NCBI GenBank assembly: GCA_911810475.1
Contig: OU461276.1
Span: 100,823-164,822, forward strand
From: Candidatus Celerinatantimonas neptuna
GTDB lineage: Bacteria; Pseudomonadota; Gammaproteobacteria; Enterobacterales; Celerinatantimonadaceae
DNA length: 64,000 nucleotides
Reading direction: 5' to 3'
Below, piece after piece: positions 8,691 through 17,954 of the stretch (positions are counted from its first letter, which is position 1; each line of letters begins with the position of its first letter). The translations under genes were made by a program, and so were the position numbers. A model generated the notes under the pieces. The model ran no database searches. It was not told the DNA's origin and worked only from the letters and a program-made list of their open reading frames with translations.

Positions 8691-10760
8691 CTATTGAAAG
8701 CTCTGGTACGACTCATTTCCCCTCACCCGATGTAACTGCTTAAGCAGTAATGATGGACTCAAAACAACTGGCAACTCAACTCCCTGCGGATAAAAAGGTG
8801 AATAGATACGGTTATAGGGTACGCCATAACGGTTAAATTTCTTAAGATAGGTGCTAATCAACGGATTCGATTCACTCCAGTCACCCTGAAGCAATAAAAT
8901 ATCAGGAGCATTCAAAGCGTTTATGACAGAACGACGATAAAAAGTCGACACTTTATTAGCCTGACAGGTAATACACCAATCTGCTGTAATATCAACGACA
9001 ACAATCTTTCCTTCTGATAACCCTTTAGCAAGTCGGGCCTGACTAAATGGTTGCCAATTCAACGTCGATTCTGACTTCATCTGATGAGACACGACATAAA
9101 TGTTTACGCCCCCGGCCACCCCCCCCGCCACTATGGTCATGATCAAAACACCGACAGAGAAACGGATTGTTCGACGTTTTGCTAGAAAAATCAGCAAAAT
9201 AATCAACGCAATAAAAGTAAACGCCCAGATATAAATAGGTGGCATATAATGATCTAAAAGCGAAATGAGCCAGATCACCGTAAATAACATCATTAAGGCA
9301 AATAGATCCCGTAACCAAACCATCCAACGACCAGGACGGGGAAGATATTTCACCACACCAGGAAACGTCGCCACTAGCATCCATGGAAATGCCATCCCCA
9401 TTGCTAAGCCGGTAAAAACCCCCATAAGACTCAACGCCCCAGCCGTCATTGCAAAACCGATGGCTGTCACCAGAAAAGGCGCACTACAGGGCGTAGCCAG
9501 TAATGTTGCAAAAACTCCCTGGGCAAAATGCCCCACCCAGTGATCCTGTCCTGAAATTGCCAGACAGGAACGTAGAAAAGAAGGTAGCTGTATCTCCCAT
9601 ATTCCAAATAAGCTAATGCAGAAAATTCCACTTAATAAAATTAAGAATCCTATAAACCAGGGACTTTGAAATTGGATCCCCCAACCAAAAACCTGGCCGG
9701 TTGCTCTGAGCATCAAAATCAGGCCCCCTAATAGCCAGAATGAAATAAAGATACCCACAGCCGAAGCCCAAAACTGACGGCAAATGATATGTCGTTCCCG
9801 GTCACGATGAAGCAATATGCTGGCTAATTTAATGCCTAAGACAGGAAGTACACAGGGCATCACATTAAGGATCAGCCCTCCTATCAAAGCAAAACCAAAA
9901 CTCCATAGAAATGAAACAATTCCAGAGTGGCTACTCACTGTAATCTGGTGTGATTGTTGTTCAGATTGTTCACCATTTGCTATCGTAATCATCAGGTTGC
10001 CAGATGAAAAAGATTCAGGATGGACCACTTTAAATAAAGCCTTTAACTGAGGCCCCTGATATGTCTGGCTTAATAGATGAACTGTCAATTCATGTCCAGG
10101 CCTGTCCACAAAAACCAGAGGATCATGCCATGCGTTCTCAGAAAGAATTGTCAATGCCAGCTGTTTTGACTGAGGGAAATATTGCAGCTTCTGAATATCA
10201 AATAATTTCCGACTCTGTTTAGGCACAGATTTCATTGCACTCTGATAACGCAATAAAGCATGGCCAGAAAGGTTTAATTTATCAGGAATAAATGACAAAT
10301 AAATAGGGTAATGAGCTTGAATACAAACATTATGACAGGCTGATAGAGCCAATGAAGCATCAAGAATCACACGCTGATGAGGATGAATCAACTCAAATGT
10401 CAAAGGGAACGCGACATCTCTGTCATATCCGATGGTTTCGACGCCGAGCGAATCATAGCGTTTAGGCAACGGCCAGTGCCACTGAATCGATTTGATATTA
10501 GCACTTTGATCAAATAAAAGTTGAGGAGGAGCTCCTGCTTCCCCGGGAGATCGCCAATAAGTTTTCCAATTGTGAGAAAGCCTCATCTCAAGTAAACCTG
10601 ACAATCTGGATGGAGTCTGGCTTAGTGGTGGTAATACCGAAACCCTAACCTGAATATTCGGATGATGGGGATCCACAAGCCAACCGGTATTAACTGCCTG
10701 GGCAAGTGGACTCAAACAACCTAAAACGATTCCAACCAATAACAAACCAAAACGAGGCAT
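8691..10760 (-). CDS. ScsB/DsbD-like thiol:disulfide reductase
   Basis: This 689-residue membrane protein is a DsbD-family reductant conduit that passes electrons from cytoplasmic thioredoxin to periplasmic partners. A signal peptide is followed by an N-terminal periplasmic domain of the ScsB type (NWKTYWRSPGEAGAPPQLL) with a cysteine pair in SACHNVCIQ. The central membrane domain of eight or so helices carries the two key cysteines in MPCVLPVLGIK and ATPCSAPFL. The C-terminal thioredoxin domain has the CxxC in DWCITCQ. All three cysteine pairs are present, so it should be active. The N-domain fits ScsB (copper-tolerance type) better than classical DsbD. No ScsA, ScsC or ScsD gene is adjacent, so its partner is unknown. 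Confidence 0.88.
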   Translation of the reverse strand: MPRFGLLLVGIVLGCLSPLAQAVNTGWLVDPHHPNIQVRVSVLPPLSQTPSRLSGLLEMRLSHNWKTYWRSPGEAGAPPQLLFDQSANIKSIQWHWPLPKRYDSLGVETIGYDRDVAFPLTFELIHPHQRVILDASLALSACHNVCIQAHYPIYLSFIPDKLNLSGHALLRYQSAMKSVPKQSRKLFDIQKLQYFPQSKQLALTILSENAWHDPLVFVDRPGHELTVHLLSQTYQGPQLKALFKVVHPESFSSGNLMITIANGEQSEQQSHQITVSSHSGIVSFLWSFGFALIGGLILNVMPCVLPVLGIKLASILLHRDRERHIICRQFWASAVGIFISFWLLGGLILMLRATGQVFGWGIQFQSPWFIGFLILLSGIFCISLFGIWEIQLPSFLRSCLAISGQDHWVGHFAQGVFATLLATPCSAPFLVTAIGFAMTAGALSLMGVFTGLAMGMAFPWMLVATFPGVVKYLPRPGRWMVWLRDLFALMMLFTVIWLISLLDHYMPPIYIWAFTFIALIILLIFLAKRRTIRFSVGVLIMTIVAGGVAGGVNIYVVSHQMKSESTLNWQPFSQARLAKGLSEGKIVVVDITADWCITCQANKVSTFYRRSVINALNAPDILLLQGDWSESNPLISTYLKKFNRYGVPYNRIYSPFYPQGVELPVVLSPSLLLKQLHRVRGNESYQSFQ

Positions 10761-10973
10761 ACACCTTATCCTTTTTTGGACGTATCCAGAACATGATATT
10801 CATTATTAGAGAAGTTGGCACTTAATGATGGTTTTCATTTATTTCAGCGCATTTAGTGTTATAAATTCCACAAACGCATATGACGAAGCTTCATCATATG
10901 ACCTTGCCTAAAACACCTTTAATTTAGATAAAATTCAATCACCAACTTCTATCCTCAACACCTTAGTCTACAC

Positions 10974-11010
10974 CTAAAAAAACCGGAATCATTATTTAAT
11001 GATTCCGGTT
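10974..11010 (-). terminator. Strong terminator of lysS
   Basis: A perfect 14-bp stem (10981-10994 with 10997-11010) with a tiny loop is followed on the minus strand by a seven-T run. It lies 53 bases after the lysS stop. The remainder of 10761-11062 is AT-rich, holds the upstream region of the ScsB-like gene and shows no gene. Confidence 0.85.
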
Positions 11011-11062
11011 TAATCACTATAAAATCAACTTTAGCTCAAGCTAAAATAATTGAAATATTCTG

Positions 11063-12565
11063 CTAATCGTTAGTCGGTCTCATCGCAGGGAATAGCAACA
11101 CGTCACGAATGGTATGACTATTCGTCAACAACATAATCAAACGATCAATACCAATCCCTTGTCCGGCTGTCGGTGGCAAACCATGTTCCAGTGCAGTGAT
11201 ATAATCTTCATCGAAGAACATTGCTTCATCATCACCTGAGTCTTTCGCTGCAACCTGCTGTTTAAAACGTTCAGCCTGATCTTCTGCATCATTGAGCTCA
11301 GAGAATCCGTTTGCAATTTCACGACCACCAACAAAAAACTCAAAACGATCGGTAATAAACGGGTTATCATTGTTACGCCGGGCTAATGGAGATACCTCTG
11401 CCGGATACTCTGTAATAAAAGTCGGCTGAATTAACCTGTGTTCTACCGTTTCTTCAAAAATTTCAGTTAGCAGTTTCCCTGCGCCCCAATATGATTCGAG
11501 TTCAATACCTAATCCACGAGCAATGGGCTCCATAATATCTCGATCCTGAATTTTCTCGTTATCCAAATCATGAATAGCTAAATTATCAGGATTAAACTGT
11601 TTCACTGATTCCAACATTGTTAAACGGGTATAACGGCTACCAAAGTCAAATTCTTCATCGCCATAGGTCACAAGAGATGATCCAAGAATCTGCTGAGTGA
11701 CATGTTTAAGCATTGCCTCAGTCAGATCAATCAAATCATGATAATCTGCATAAGCCATATAGAATTCCATCATCGTGAATTCTGGATTATGTCTTGGTGA
11801 CAAGCCTTCATTACGGAAATTACGATTAATCTCGAAAACACGCTCAAAACCACCAACAACCAGCCGTTTCAAATACAGTTCAGGCGCAATACGCAAATAC
11901 ATATCGATATCCAATGCATTGTGATGCGTAATAAATGGCCGAGCCGCTGCACCGCCGGGAATCGTTTGCATCATTGGCGTTTCAACTTCCATAAAGTCGT
12001 TTGCCATCATGAACTGACGAATAGCGGCAATAATTTTCGAGCGCATCTGGAATGTTTTTCTTGAATCATCATTGACAATCAAATCAACATAACGTTGACG
12101 GTAGCGCTGCTCTTGATCCGCCAAACCATGATATTTTTCAGGAAGAGGACGCAAAGCCTTAGTCAAAAGCTCGAAATAATCCATATTGACATAAAGATCG
12201 CCACGCCCGGATTTATGCAAAATCCCACGGACACCGATAATATCGCCAATATCCAGCCCGCCAAGTGCTTTTAATTCTTTCTGCGCGTCTTTAGATGCGT
12301 AGGCTTGAATACGGCCTGTCATATCCTGAATAACTAAAAATGGACCTCGCTTGGCCATGACGCGACCGGCAATGCTAACAACCAGTCCCTTATCTTCCAG
12401 CTCTTCCTTGCTCTTGTCACCATGCTTCTGCTGCAAGGATTCAGCATAGCTATCCCGGCGGAAATCATTTGGATGGCCATTGGCATTGCTTTGTTCACGC
12501 AATGTATCCAGTTTGGCTCGACGTTCAGCAATTAGCTTATTCTCGTCATGTACCTGTTCAGTCAT
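11063..12565 (-). CDS. lysS: Lysyl-tRNA synthetase, class II
   Basis: LysS charges tRNA-Lys with lysine in the cytosol. The protein is 500 residues, close to E. coli LysS. The N-terminal OB-fold anticodon-binding domain covers about 60-145 ([20 protein letters not shown]). The class II catalytic motifs follow: motif 1 near 180-200 ([20 protein letters not shown]), motif 2 [15 protein letters not shown] near 255-270 and motif 3 [11 protein letters not shown] near the C-terminus. It starts 19 bases after prfB on the same strand, the conserved prfB-lysS pairing. A strong terminator follows. Confidence 0.97.
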   Translation of the reverse strand: MTEQVHDENKLIAERRAKLDTLREQSNANGHPNDFRRDSYAESLQQKHGDKSKEELEDKGLVVSIAGRVMAKRGPFLVIQDMTGRIQAYASKDAQKELKALGGLDIGDIIGVRGILHKSGRGDLYVNMDYFELLTKALRPLPEKYHGLADQEQRYRQRYVDLIVNDDSRKTFQMRSKIIAAIRQFMMANDFMEVETPMMQTIPGGAAARPFITHHNALDIDMYLRIAPELYLKRLVVGGFERVFEINRNFRNEGLSPRHNPEFTMMEFYMAYADYHDLIDLTEAMLKHVTQQILGSSLVTYGDEEFDFGSRYTRLTMLESVKQFNPDNLAIHDLDNEKIQDRDIMEPIARGLGIELESYWGAGKLLTEIFEETVEHRLIQPTFITEYPAEVSPLARRNNDNPFITDRFEFFVGGREIANGFSELNDAEDQAERFKQQVAAKDSGDDEAMFFDEDYITALEHGLPPTAGQGIGIDRLIMLLTNSHTIRDVLLFPAMRPTND

Positions 12566-12584
12566 TCTCTAACCCTGTTATATT

Positions 12585-13683
12585 TTACAGCCCTGATTTA
12601 AGGCTGGCTTCAATGAATTTATCTAAATCACCATCCAATACCGCTTGAGTATTGCGATTTTCTACGCCGGTACGTAAGTCTTTAATTCGGGAATCATCAA
12701 GTACATACGAACGAATCTGGCTTCCCCAGCCAATATCAGACTTACTCTCTTCCTTGGCTTGTTTTTCAGCATTTTTTTTCTGCAGCTCAAGTTCATAAAG
12801 CTTCGCCTTAAGTTGCTTCATCGCCTGGTCTTTATTCTTATGCTGCGAACGGTCATTTTGACATTGTACAACCGCATTGGTTGGCAAATGCGTAATCCTT
12901 ACCGCTGACTCTGTCCGGTTTACATGCTGTCCTCCGGCTCCAGAGGCCCGATAGACGTCAATTCGTAAATCAGCCGGATTGATATCAACCTGAATGCTGT
13001 CATCAATTTCAGGATAAATAAACGCAGAGGCAAATGATGTATGCCGACGACCACCAGAATCAAATGGCGACTTACGAACCAGGCGGTGAACTCCGGTCTC
13101 AGTTCTTAGCCAGCCATAGGCGTAATCGCCACTCACTCGTATTGTCGCGCTTTTAATCCCAGCAACTTCACCTGCAGACTCTTCAATCACTTCTGCTTTA
13201 AAAGTATGGGCTTCGCACCAACGCAGATACATTCTTAACAGCATATTGGCCCAGTCTTGAGCTTCTGTACCGCCAGATCCAGATTGCAAATCAATGTAGC
13301 AATCACTTTTATCCATCTCACCACTGAACATTCGGTGAAATTCTAACTTTTCAAGTTGTTCCAGCAGCTGGTGCACTTCATCCTGTGCTTCAAGGAAGGT
13401 TTCTTCATCTTCTGCTTCAACAGCCAGCTCAACTAAACCAGCTACATCTTCCATCCCTTGTTCTAAGGTATCGATGGTGCCAACGACTTCTTCCAAAGAG
13501 GAACGTTCTTTACCCAAAGCCTGTGCTTTCTCAGGTTCATTCCAAATATCAGGTTGTTCCAACTCCCGGGTAACTTCTTCTAACCGTTCCAGTTTAGAAG
13601 CATAGTCAAAGATACCCCCTAAGCACATCACTTCGTTCTTTGATGTCAGCTAAAGCATGATGGATTCCATTTACTTCAAACAT
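12585..13683 (-). CDS. prfB: Peptide chain release factor 2 (+1 frameshift)
   Basis: RF2 recognises UGA and UAA stop codons and triggers peptide release. The gene is split by the classic programmed +1 frameshift. The first frame starts at ATG 13683 ([11 protein letters not shown]), runs 25 codons and meets TGA at 13606-13608. The second frame runs from 13607 to 12585. Joined, they give 365 residues, exactly the E. coli length. The stop-recognition tripeptide SPF is in [12 protein letters not shown] and the catalytic GGQ in [14 protein letters not shown]. The gene lies between recJ and lysS, as in E. coli. A start inside the second frame would lack the real N-terminus. Confidence 0.96.
13605..13620 (-). 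promoter_or_regulatory. prfB programmed +1 frameshift site
   Basis: The minus strand reads AGGGGG TAT CTT TGA C. This is the internal Shine-Dalgarno-like AGGGGG placed three bases before the slippery CTT and the in-frame UGA followed by C. It is the textbook autoregulatory RF2 site: when RF2 is scarce, the ribosome slips +1 at CTT-U and continues. Confidence 0.95.
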
Positions 13684-13786
13684 ATTTACCAGCACCTGCC
13701 CATAATTCTTAAAGATGTGAATTTTACCTAATCATGCGATAAATAAACATAGCCGTATCGATTGGTTGATGAGATTTTTATCTTGA

Positions 13787-15517
13787 TCAATCTTGCTTAT
13801 TGAGCCATTCAACAAGTAACTGAGCACTACAACGACCCCGAAATTCGTTAATATCTAATTTATAAGCAATTTGAACCGTCCGTTGTTGATAATCTGGCCA
13901 CAGGGATCGATCAACATTGAAAGCAATCGCATCCAGCTGCGGCCCACCAGATACAGGCTGTACCGTCATTTTCAGGTGCTTTTCACCCACAATACGCTGC
14001 TCTAATAACCAAAAATGACCATCAAATATGGGTTCATCAAAACCTTGTCCCCAGGGCCCTGCTGCCTGCAACTGCCTGGCAAATTCTAAATTCAGCAAAT
14101 CAGCTGGCAATTCGCCATCTGAAAGTAATTCACCGGTTAACTGAGTTTGTTCTACCCATGTTTTTGCCACCAATTCAAGCTGGTGGGTAAATGCATCAAA
14201 TTTTGTCTTGGCTAAGGAAAGACCGGCCGCCATAGCATGTCCACCAAATTTATCGATAAGTCCGGGACTTAGCGTATCGATTCGCTCCAACAAATCTCGC
14301 ATATGAACCCCGGCGATAGAACGCCCGGATCCTTTAAGCATATGTTCATCAGCATCAGCAAACGCAAAAACTGGCCGATAGAACTTTTCTTTAATACGCG
14401 AAGCAACTAAGCCAACAACCCCTTGATGCCAGTCACTGCGATAAAGGGCCAGCGCATGAGGCATAGTTTGCTCATTTAAAGCAAGTTTAGCCACACTGGC
14501 TTCAGCTTCTAGCTGCATGCTCCCTTCTATCGCTTTACGTTCGCGATTGAGTTCATCCATTGTCGAAGCCATCGCCCGAGCCTTAAAGAGATCATCACAG
14601 AGCAGACAATGTATCCCCAAACTCATATCATCAAGCCGTCCAACAGCGTTTAATCTGGGACCAATAGCGAACCCCAAATCACCCGCAGTCAATGCACGTT
14701 GATTACGGCCAGCTATCTCGATTAAAGCCTGGATTCCAGCACAGCTTACCCCCGCCCGGATACGAGCGAGTCCCTGATGAACGAATATTCTGTTGTTGTG
14801 ATCCAACGAAACAACATCGGCAACAGTCCCCAAAGCAACCAGATCAAGAAATTCAGCTAAATTCGGAATAGGTAGCGATAGCTTTTCAAATAAACCTTTA
14901 TCACGCATTGCAAAGCGCAAAGCACATAACAAATAAAATGCAACACCGACACCAGCCAAATACTTACTGGGGAAATCACACTCAGATAAATTCGGGTTAA
15001 TAATCGCCCTGGCCTTTGGCAATTGCTCTGCAGGTAAATGATGATCGGTAATAATGACAGGAATATCTAATTGATTCGCAGTTTCAACCCCATCAATACT
15101 TGAGATCCCATTATCCACTGTCACAATCAGTTCAGCATCCTGCTCTGAGGCTAAATGAACTATTTCAGGTGATAACCCATAACCATACTCAAACCGGTTT
15201 GGTACAATAAAACTGACATGGGCAAAACCCATTGAGCGTAATCCCCGAATCATTAACGCCGTACTTGTTGCACCATCACAATCAAAGTCACCAACAATAA
15301 CAATGGAACGACCTTGATAAGCCAACAATAAATCGACAGCCTCTGACATTCCATTAAATAAACGCCATGACTCAAGTTTTGCAACACTCAGATCTAATTC
15401 ATCTTCACAACGAATACCACGACTGGCATAAATTCTCTGAATAATAGCTGGAACCGAATCAGAAGAAAAAGCGAGCTCAGACTGTGAACGCCGAACCAAT
15501 TTCATATTAGTCATCAT
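13787..15517 (-). CDS. recJ: Single-strand DNA exonuclease RecJ
   Basis: RecJ is a 5'-3' single-strand DNA exonuclease used in recombination and mismatch or base-excision repair. The protein is 576 residues, E. coli length. DHH-family motifs are clear: VIVGDFDCDGATST near 72-85, LIVTVDNG near 130-137 and VIITDHHLPAEQLP near 153-166. The DHHA1 region is near 350-450 (GSGRSIAGVHMRDLL, then DKFGGHAMAAGLSL). It precedes prfB by about 100 bases on the same strand, a conserved order. The first ATG (15517) or the nearby second ATG could serve as start. Confidence 0.96.
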   Translation of the reverse strand: MMTNMKLVRRSQSELAFSSDSVPAIIQRIYASRGIRCEDELDLSVAKLESWRLFNGMSEAVDLLLAYQGRSIVIVGDFDCDGATSTALMIRGLRSMGFAHVSFIVPNRFEYGYGLSPEIVHLASEQDAELIVTVDNGISSIDGVETANQLDIPVIITDHHLPAEQLPKARAIINPNLSECDFPSKYLAGVGVAFYLLCALRFAMRDKGLFEKLSLPIPNLAEFLDLVALGTVADVVSLDHNNRIFVHQGLARIRAGVSCAGIQALIEIAGRNQRALTAGDLGFAIGPRLNAVGRLDDMSLGIHCLLCDDLFKARAMASTMDELNRERKAIEGSMQLEAEASVAKLALNEQTMPHALALYRSDWHQGVVGLVASRIKEKFYRPVFAFADADEHMLKGSGRSIAGVHMRDLLERIDTLSPGLIDKFGGHAMAAGLSLAKTKFDAFTHQLELVAKTWVEQTQLTGELLSDGELPADLLNLEFARQLQAAGPWGQGFDEPIFDGHFWLLEQRIVGEKHLKMTVQPVSGGPQLDAIAFNVDRSLWPDYQQRTVQIAYKLDINEFRGRCSAQLLVEWLNKQD

Positions 15518-15566
15518 TATATTTTCAGGAAAACCACGGGCTTTAGCAGCCCGAGTCTATTTAAGA

Positions 15567-16682
15567 TCAGTGATGTATCGGTTTTGAACCTAAGGCAAGC
15601 ATTTTACGCAAAGCCGGATATAATTTTTGCACCCGGATTGGAGTTAACAAATTACCATCGCTATCACTTATAGTCATCTGAGTACGGTCACCTTCACCAC
15701 CAACAGTTAAAACATACTTATCTTCAGCAAGTCTGACAGGTTTAACACCATAACGAGCCAGTTTTCTGGACGATGGCTGTTCATAGGTTAAATAAACCTT
15801 ACCTGCTTCAGAAATATATCCAGTAATTTTAAAGCCCAGAATCGGTAATGCGTGCTTGAGAGCATCCAGTGTCGGAAGCAAAGAAGCCTTAGCATACATT
15901 AACGCAACACCTTCGTTCTGCTTAAACAATAGATCAATTTTACCTGACTGAATTGCTTTATCTTGTGTTGACGCAAATCGAGCGACTTTTGCTTTTTCTG
16001 ACTGTTTCTGCAGATAGGCAACAAATCGATTAATCTCCATCACATTTTGACGGTAAACTGATTGCTCACTCTGGTCAAATGGATGTTTCGAGTTACTTTT
16101 CATCGCTAATAAATGAGGCTGAAAAATCGCATACTGGCCATTCTCAGAAGCCTTTAGGTCATAACGGAACCGACGCTTGTAAGTGATCGATTCATGACTA
16201 AAGACGCCGTCATCCAAGTAAAAATGCTGTTTAATCCAGCCAGATTCGATATAGGTTCTATGATTACTCTTTTCAACATGAGCATTATGGCTTTGTAAAT
16301 AACCTTCAACCTGATGATATAGCCATTGAATACTCTGCGAAGAAGAATGAGCATCAGGTTTATCAAGCCAGAGTTGAGGGCCTTCTTTACTCTGATGTAA
16401 CTCACTGGCAACAAGAGGTATAAGCTGCTCAGGTGGCCTGATATCAACTTTATCCCCGACATTATGTAAATAAGTGTAATCTGTCGGCAAAGCCAGAACA
16501 CTATATTTTTTACTATATTTAGGCTGACTATATGGACTGGGAACCACTAAAGAAGCACCTGACTTAGCCTTAAGATAACTAAATCCGTGAATGGCCTGCT
16601 TAGGGTGATTGTCCGCACAAGCTGACAAAAATAGCAATGTACTTCCGGCTAATACCAACCGAACTCTAGATGAAACAAACAA
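15567..16682 (-). CDS. bamC: Outer-membrane assembly lipoprotein BamC
   Basis: BamC (NlpB) is an accessory lipoprotein of the BAM complex, which inserts beta-barrel proteins into the outer membrane. I place the start at TTG 16682: it has GGAG at ideal spacing and gives a clean lipoprotein signal ending in LFLSAC. An upstream in-frame GTG at 16781 would bury this signal behind 33 extra residues. The family hallmark VDIRPPEQLIPLV lies about 50 residues after the lipid cysteine, and two helix-grip domains follow. At 371 residues it is slightly longer than E. coli BamC. In E. coli dapA lies between gcvR and bamC; here gcvR is directly divergent and dapA is absent. Confidence 0.88.
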   Translation of the reverse strand: MFVSSRVRLVLAGSTLLFLSACADNHPKQAIHGFSYLKAKSGASLVVPSPYSQPKYSKKYSVLALPTDYTYLHNVGDKVDIRPPEQLIPLVASELHQSKEGPQLWLDKPDAHSSSQSIQWLYHQVEGYLQSHNAHVEKSNHRTYIESGWIKQHFYLDDGVFSHESITYKRRFRYDLKASENGQYAIFQPHLLAMKSNSKHPFDQSEQSVYRQNVMEINRFVAYLQKQSEKAKVARFASTQDKAIQSGKIDLLFKQNEGVALMYAKASLLPTLDALKHALPILGFKITGYISEAGKVYLTYEQPSSRKLARYGVKPVRLAEDKYVLTVGGEGDRTQMTISDSDGNLLTPIRVQKLYPALRKMLALGSKPIHH

Positions 16683-16884
16683 CGGCTTCTCCGCAATGTC
16701 CAATCGCAAATAAGCGACCACAGGCAAATCTCTTTGCCAAATCCCAAGATATATGAAGCTGTAGTCTACTGACCTGCTCACTTAAACACAAGATTAAACG
16801 CACATGAGTCATGTATATCATGCTGGAAATCATCTGCTCTAACGAGTATTCTCAATTGAATGAAAAACAACGCAGTAAAGGTAC

Positions 16885-17409
16885 ATGGAGCATCATCTCG
16901 TCATTACAGCTGTTGGTCGTGATCGACCTGATATAGTAAACCAACTCACCCGCCACGTGAGCGATTGCGGATGCAATATTGTCGATAGCCGTCTGGCTTT
17001 GTATGGGGCTGAGTTTACCTTGATTATGCTGCTATCCGGGCACTGGAACGCAATAACCCGAGTCGAAACGACATTGCCGCTAAAAAGTCAGGAACTCGAT
17101 CTTGTCACCGTAGTCAAGCGCACGACTCAACATGAAAGGCCAAAATATAAAGCTCGGGCAAATTTGTATATTCGCATCCCGGATACAGCCGGTATTATCC
17201 GCCAGTTTACCCAGTTCATTTCTGATCATGGCTTATCGCTTGCGTCTTTACGCTCGCAACTGGATCAAAATATACTGGAACTGAATATGGTTGTTTTCAT
17301 CCCGGAAGGTGATGTGATGCAAACTGATACTGATATAGAGAAACAATTTGCACAGCTTTGCCAAAAATTGGGAACTGAATCATCCCAGCTCACTATTCAT
17401 CCTCAATAA
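16885..17409 (+). CDS. gcvR: Glycine cleavage regulator GcvR
   Basis: GcvR binds the activator GcvA and holds it in a repressing state when glycine is low. The 174-residue protein consists of two ACT domains: HHLVITAVGRDRPDIVNQLT at residues 3-22 and ARANLYIRIPDTAGIIRQFT near 93-112. ACT domains bind amino acids, here presumably glycine. It is followed closely by bcp, the conserved gcvR-bcp pair, and is divergent from bamC. The ATG at 16885 follows AAAGGTAC. Confidence 0.93.
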   Translation: MEHHLVITAVGRDRPDIVNQLTRHVSDCGCNIVDSRLALYGAEFTLIMLLSGHWNAITRVETTLPLKSQELDLVTVVKRTTQHERPKYKARANLYIRIPDTAGIIRQFTQFISDHGLSLASLRSQLDQNILELNMVVFIPEGDVMQTDTDIEKQFAQLCQKLGTESSQLTIHPQ

Positions 17410-17434
17410 TCGACAGCCATACAAGGAGTCTGAA

Positions 17435-17905
17435 ATGCCCCCAATTCAAGCTGGTCAAACTGCACCTAACTTCACGTTATTAAATCAGGATGGTCAGTCA
17501 ATTAGTTTGGCAGACTTTAAAGGTCAAAGAGTCCTAATTTACTTCTATCCTAAGGCATCAACTCCCGGATGCACTGTACAGGCTTGTGGCCTTAGAGACT
17601 CAAAAGAGGAATTAGACCAACTGGGAATTACAGTCCTTGGAATTAGCCCGGATAGTCCCAAACGACTGACTAACTTTATCACCAAGCAATCTTTAAATTT
17701 TGCGTTGCTATCAGATGAAGATCACAGCGTAGCCAGTGCTTTTGGCGTTTGGGGCGAGAAAAAATTTATGGGAAAAACATATGATGGTATTCATCGAATC
17801 TCTTTTCTGATCGATGAATCAGGTACCGTCAACAAAGTTTTTGATAAATTTAAAACGAAAGAACACCATCAGGTCGTACTCGACTATCTGAATCAGCCTG
17901 AATAA
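17435..17905 (+). CDS. bcp: Thiol peroxidase Bcp (peroxiredoxin Q)
   Basis: Bcp reduces hydrogen peroxide and organic hydroperoxides in the cytosol using thioredoxin. I place the start at ATG 17435, which has AAGGAG at good spacing and yields 156 residues, the E. coli length. The frame stays open upstream to 17348 inside gcvR, but that is not needed. The peroxidatic cysteine lies in YPKASTPGCTVQACGLRD, and the second cysteine five residues later is the usual resolving cysteine. It lies 25 bases after gcvR and is followed by a terminator. Confidence 0.96.
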   Translation: MPPIQAGQTAPNFTLLNQDGQSISLADFKGQRVLIYFYPKASTPGCTVQACGLRDSKEELDQLGITVLGISPDSPKRLTNFITKQSLNFALLSDEDHSVASAFGVWGEKKFMGKTYDGIHRISFLIDESGTVNKVFDKFKTKEHHQVVLDYLNQPE

Positions 17906-17921
17906 TAGCACACTGATGCCA

Positions 17922-17949
17922 CCGGGCTTTTAGAAGAGCCCGGATTTTC
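17922..17949 (+). terminator. Rho-independent terminator of gcvR-bcp
   Basis: CCGGGCT (17922-17928) pairs with AGCCCGG (17937-17943) around an 8-base loop and is followed by ATTTTCT. It lies between bcp and the convergent perM. Confidence 0.75.
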
Positions 17950-17954
17950 TAACC

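Noticed and set aside
16683..16781. Longer bamC from an upstream GTG
   Set aside because: It would put 33 residues ahead of a clean lipoprotein signal; TTG 16682 has a well-placed GGAG.
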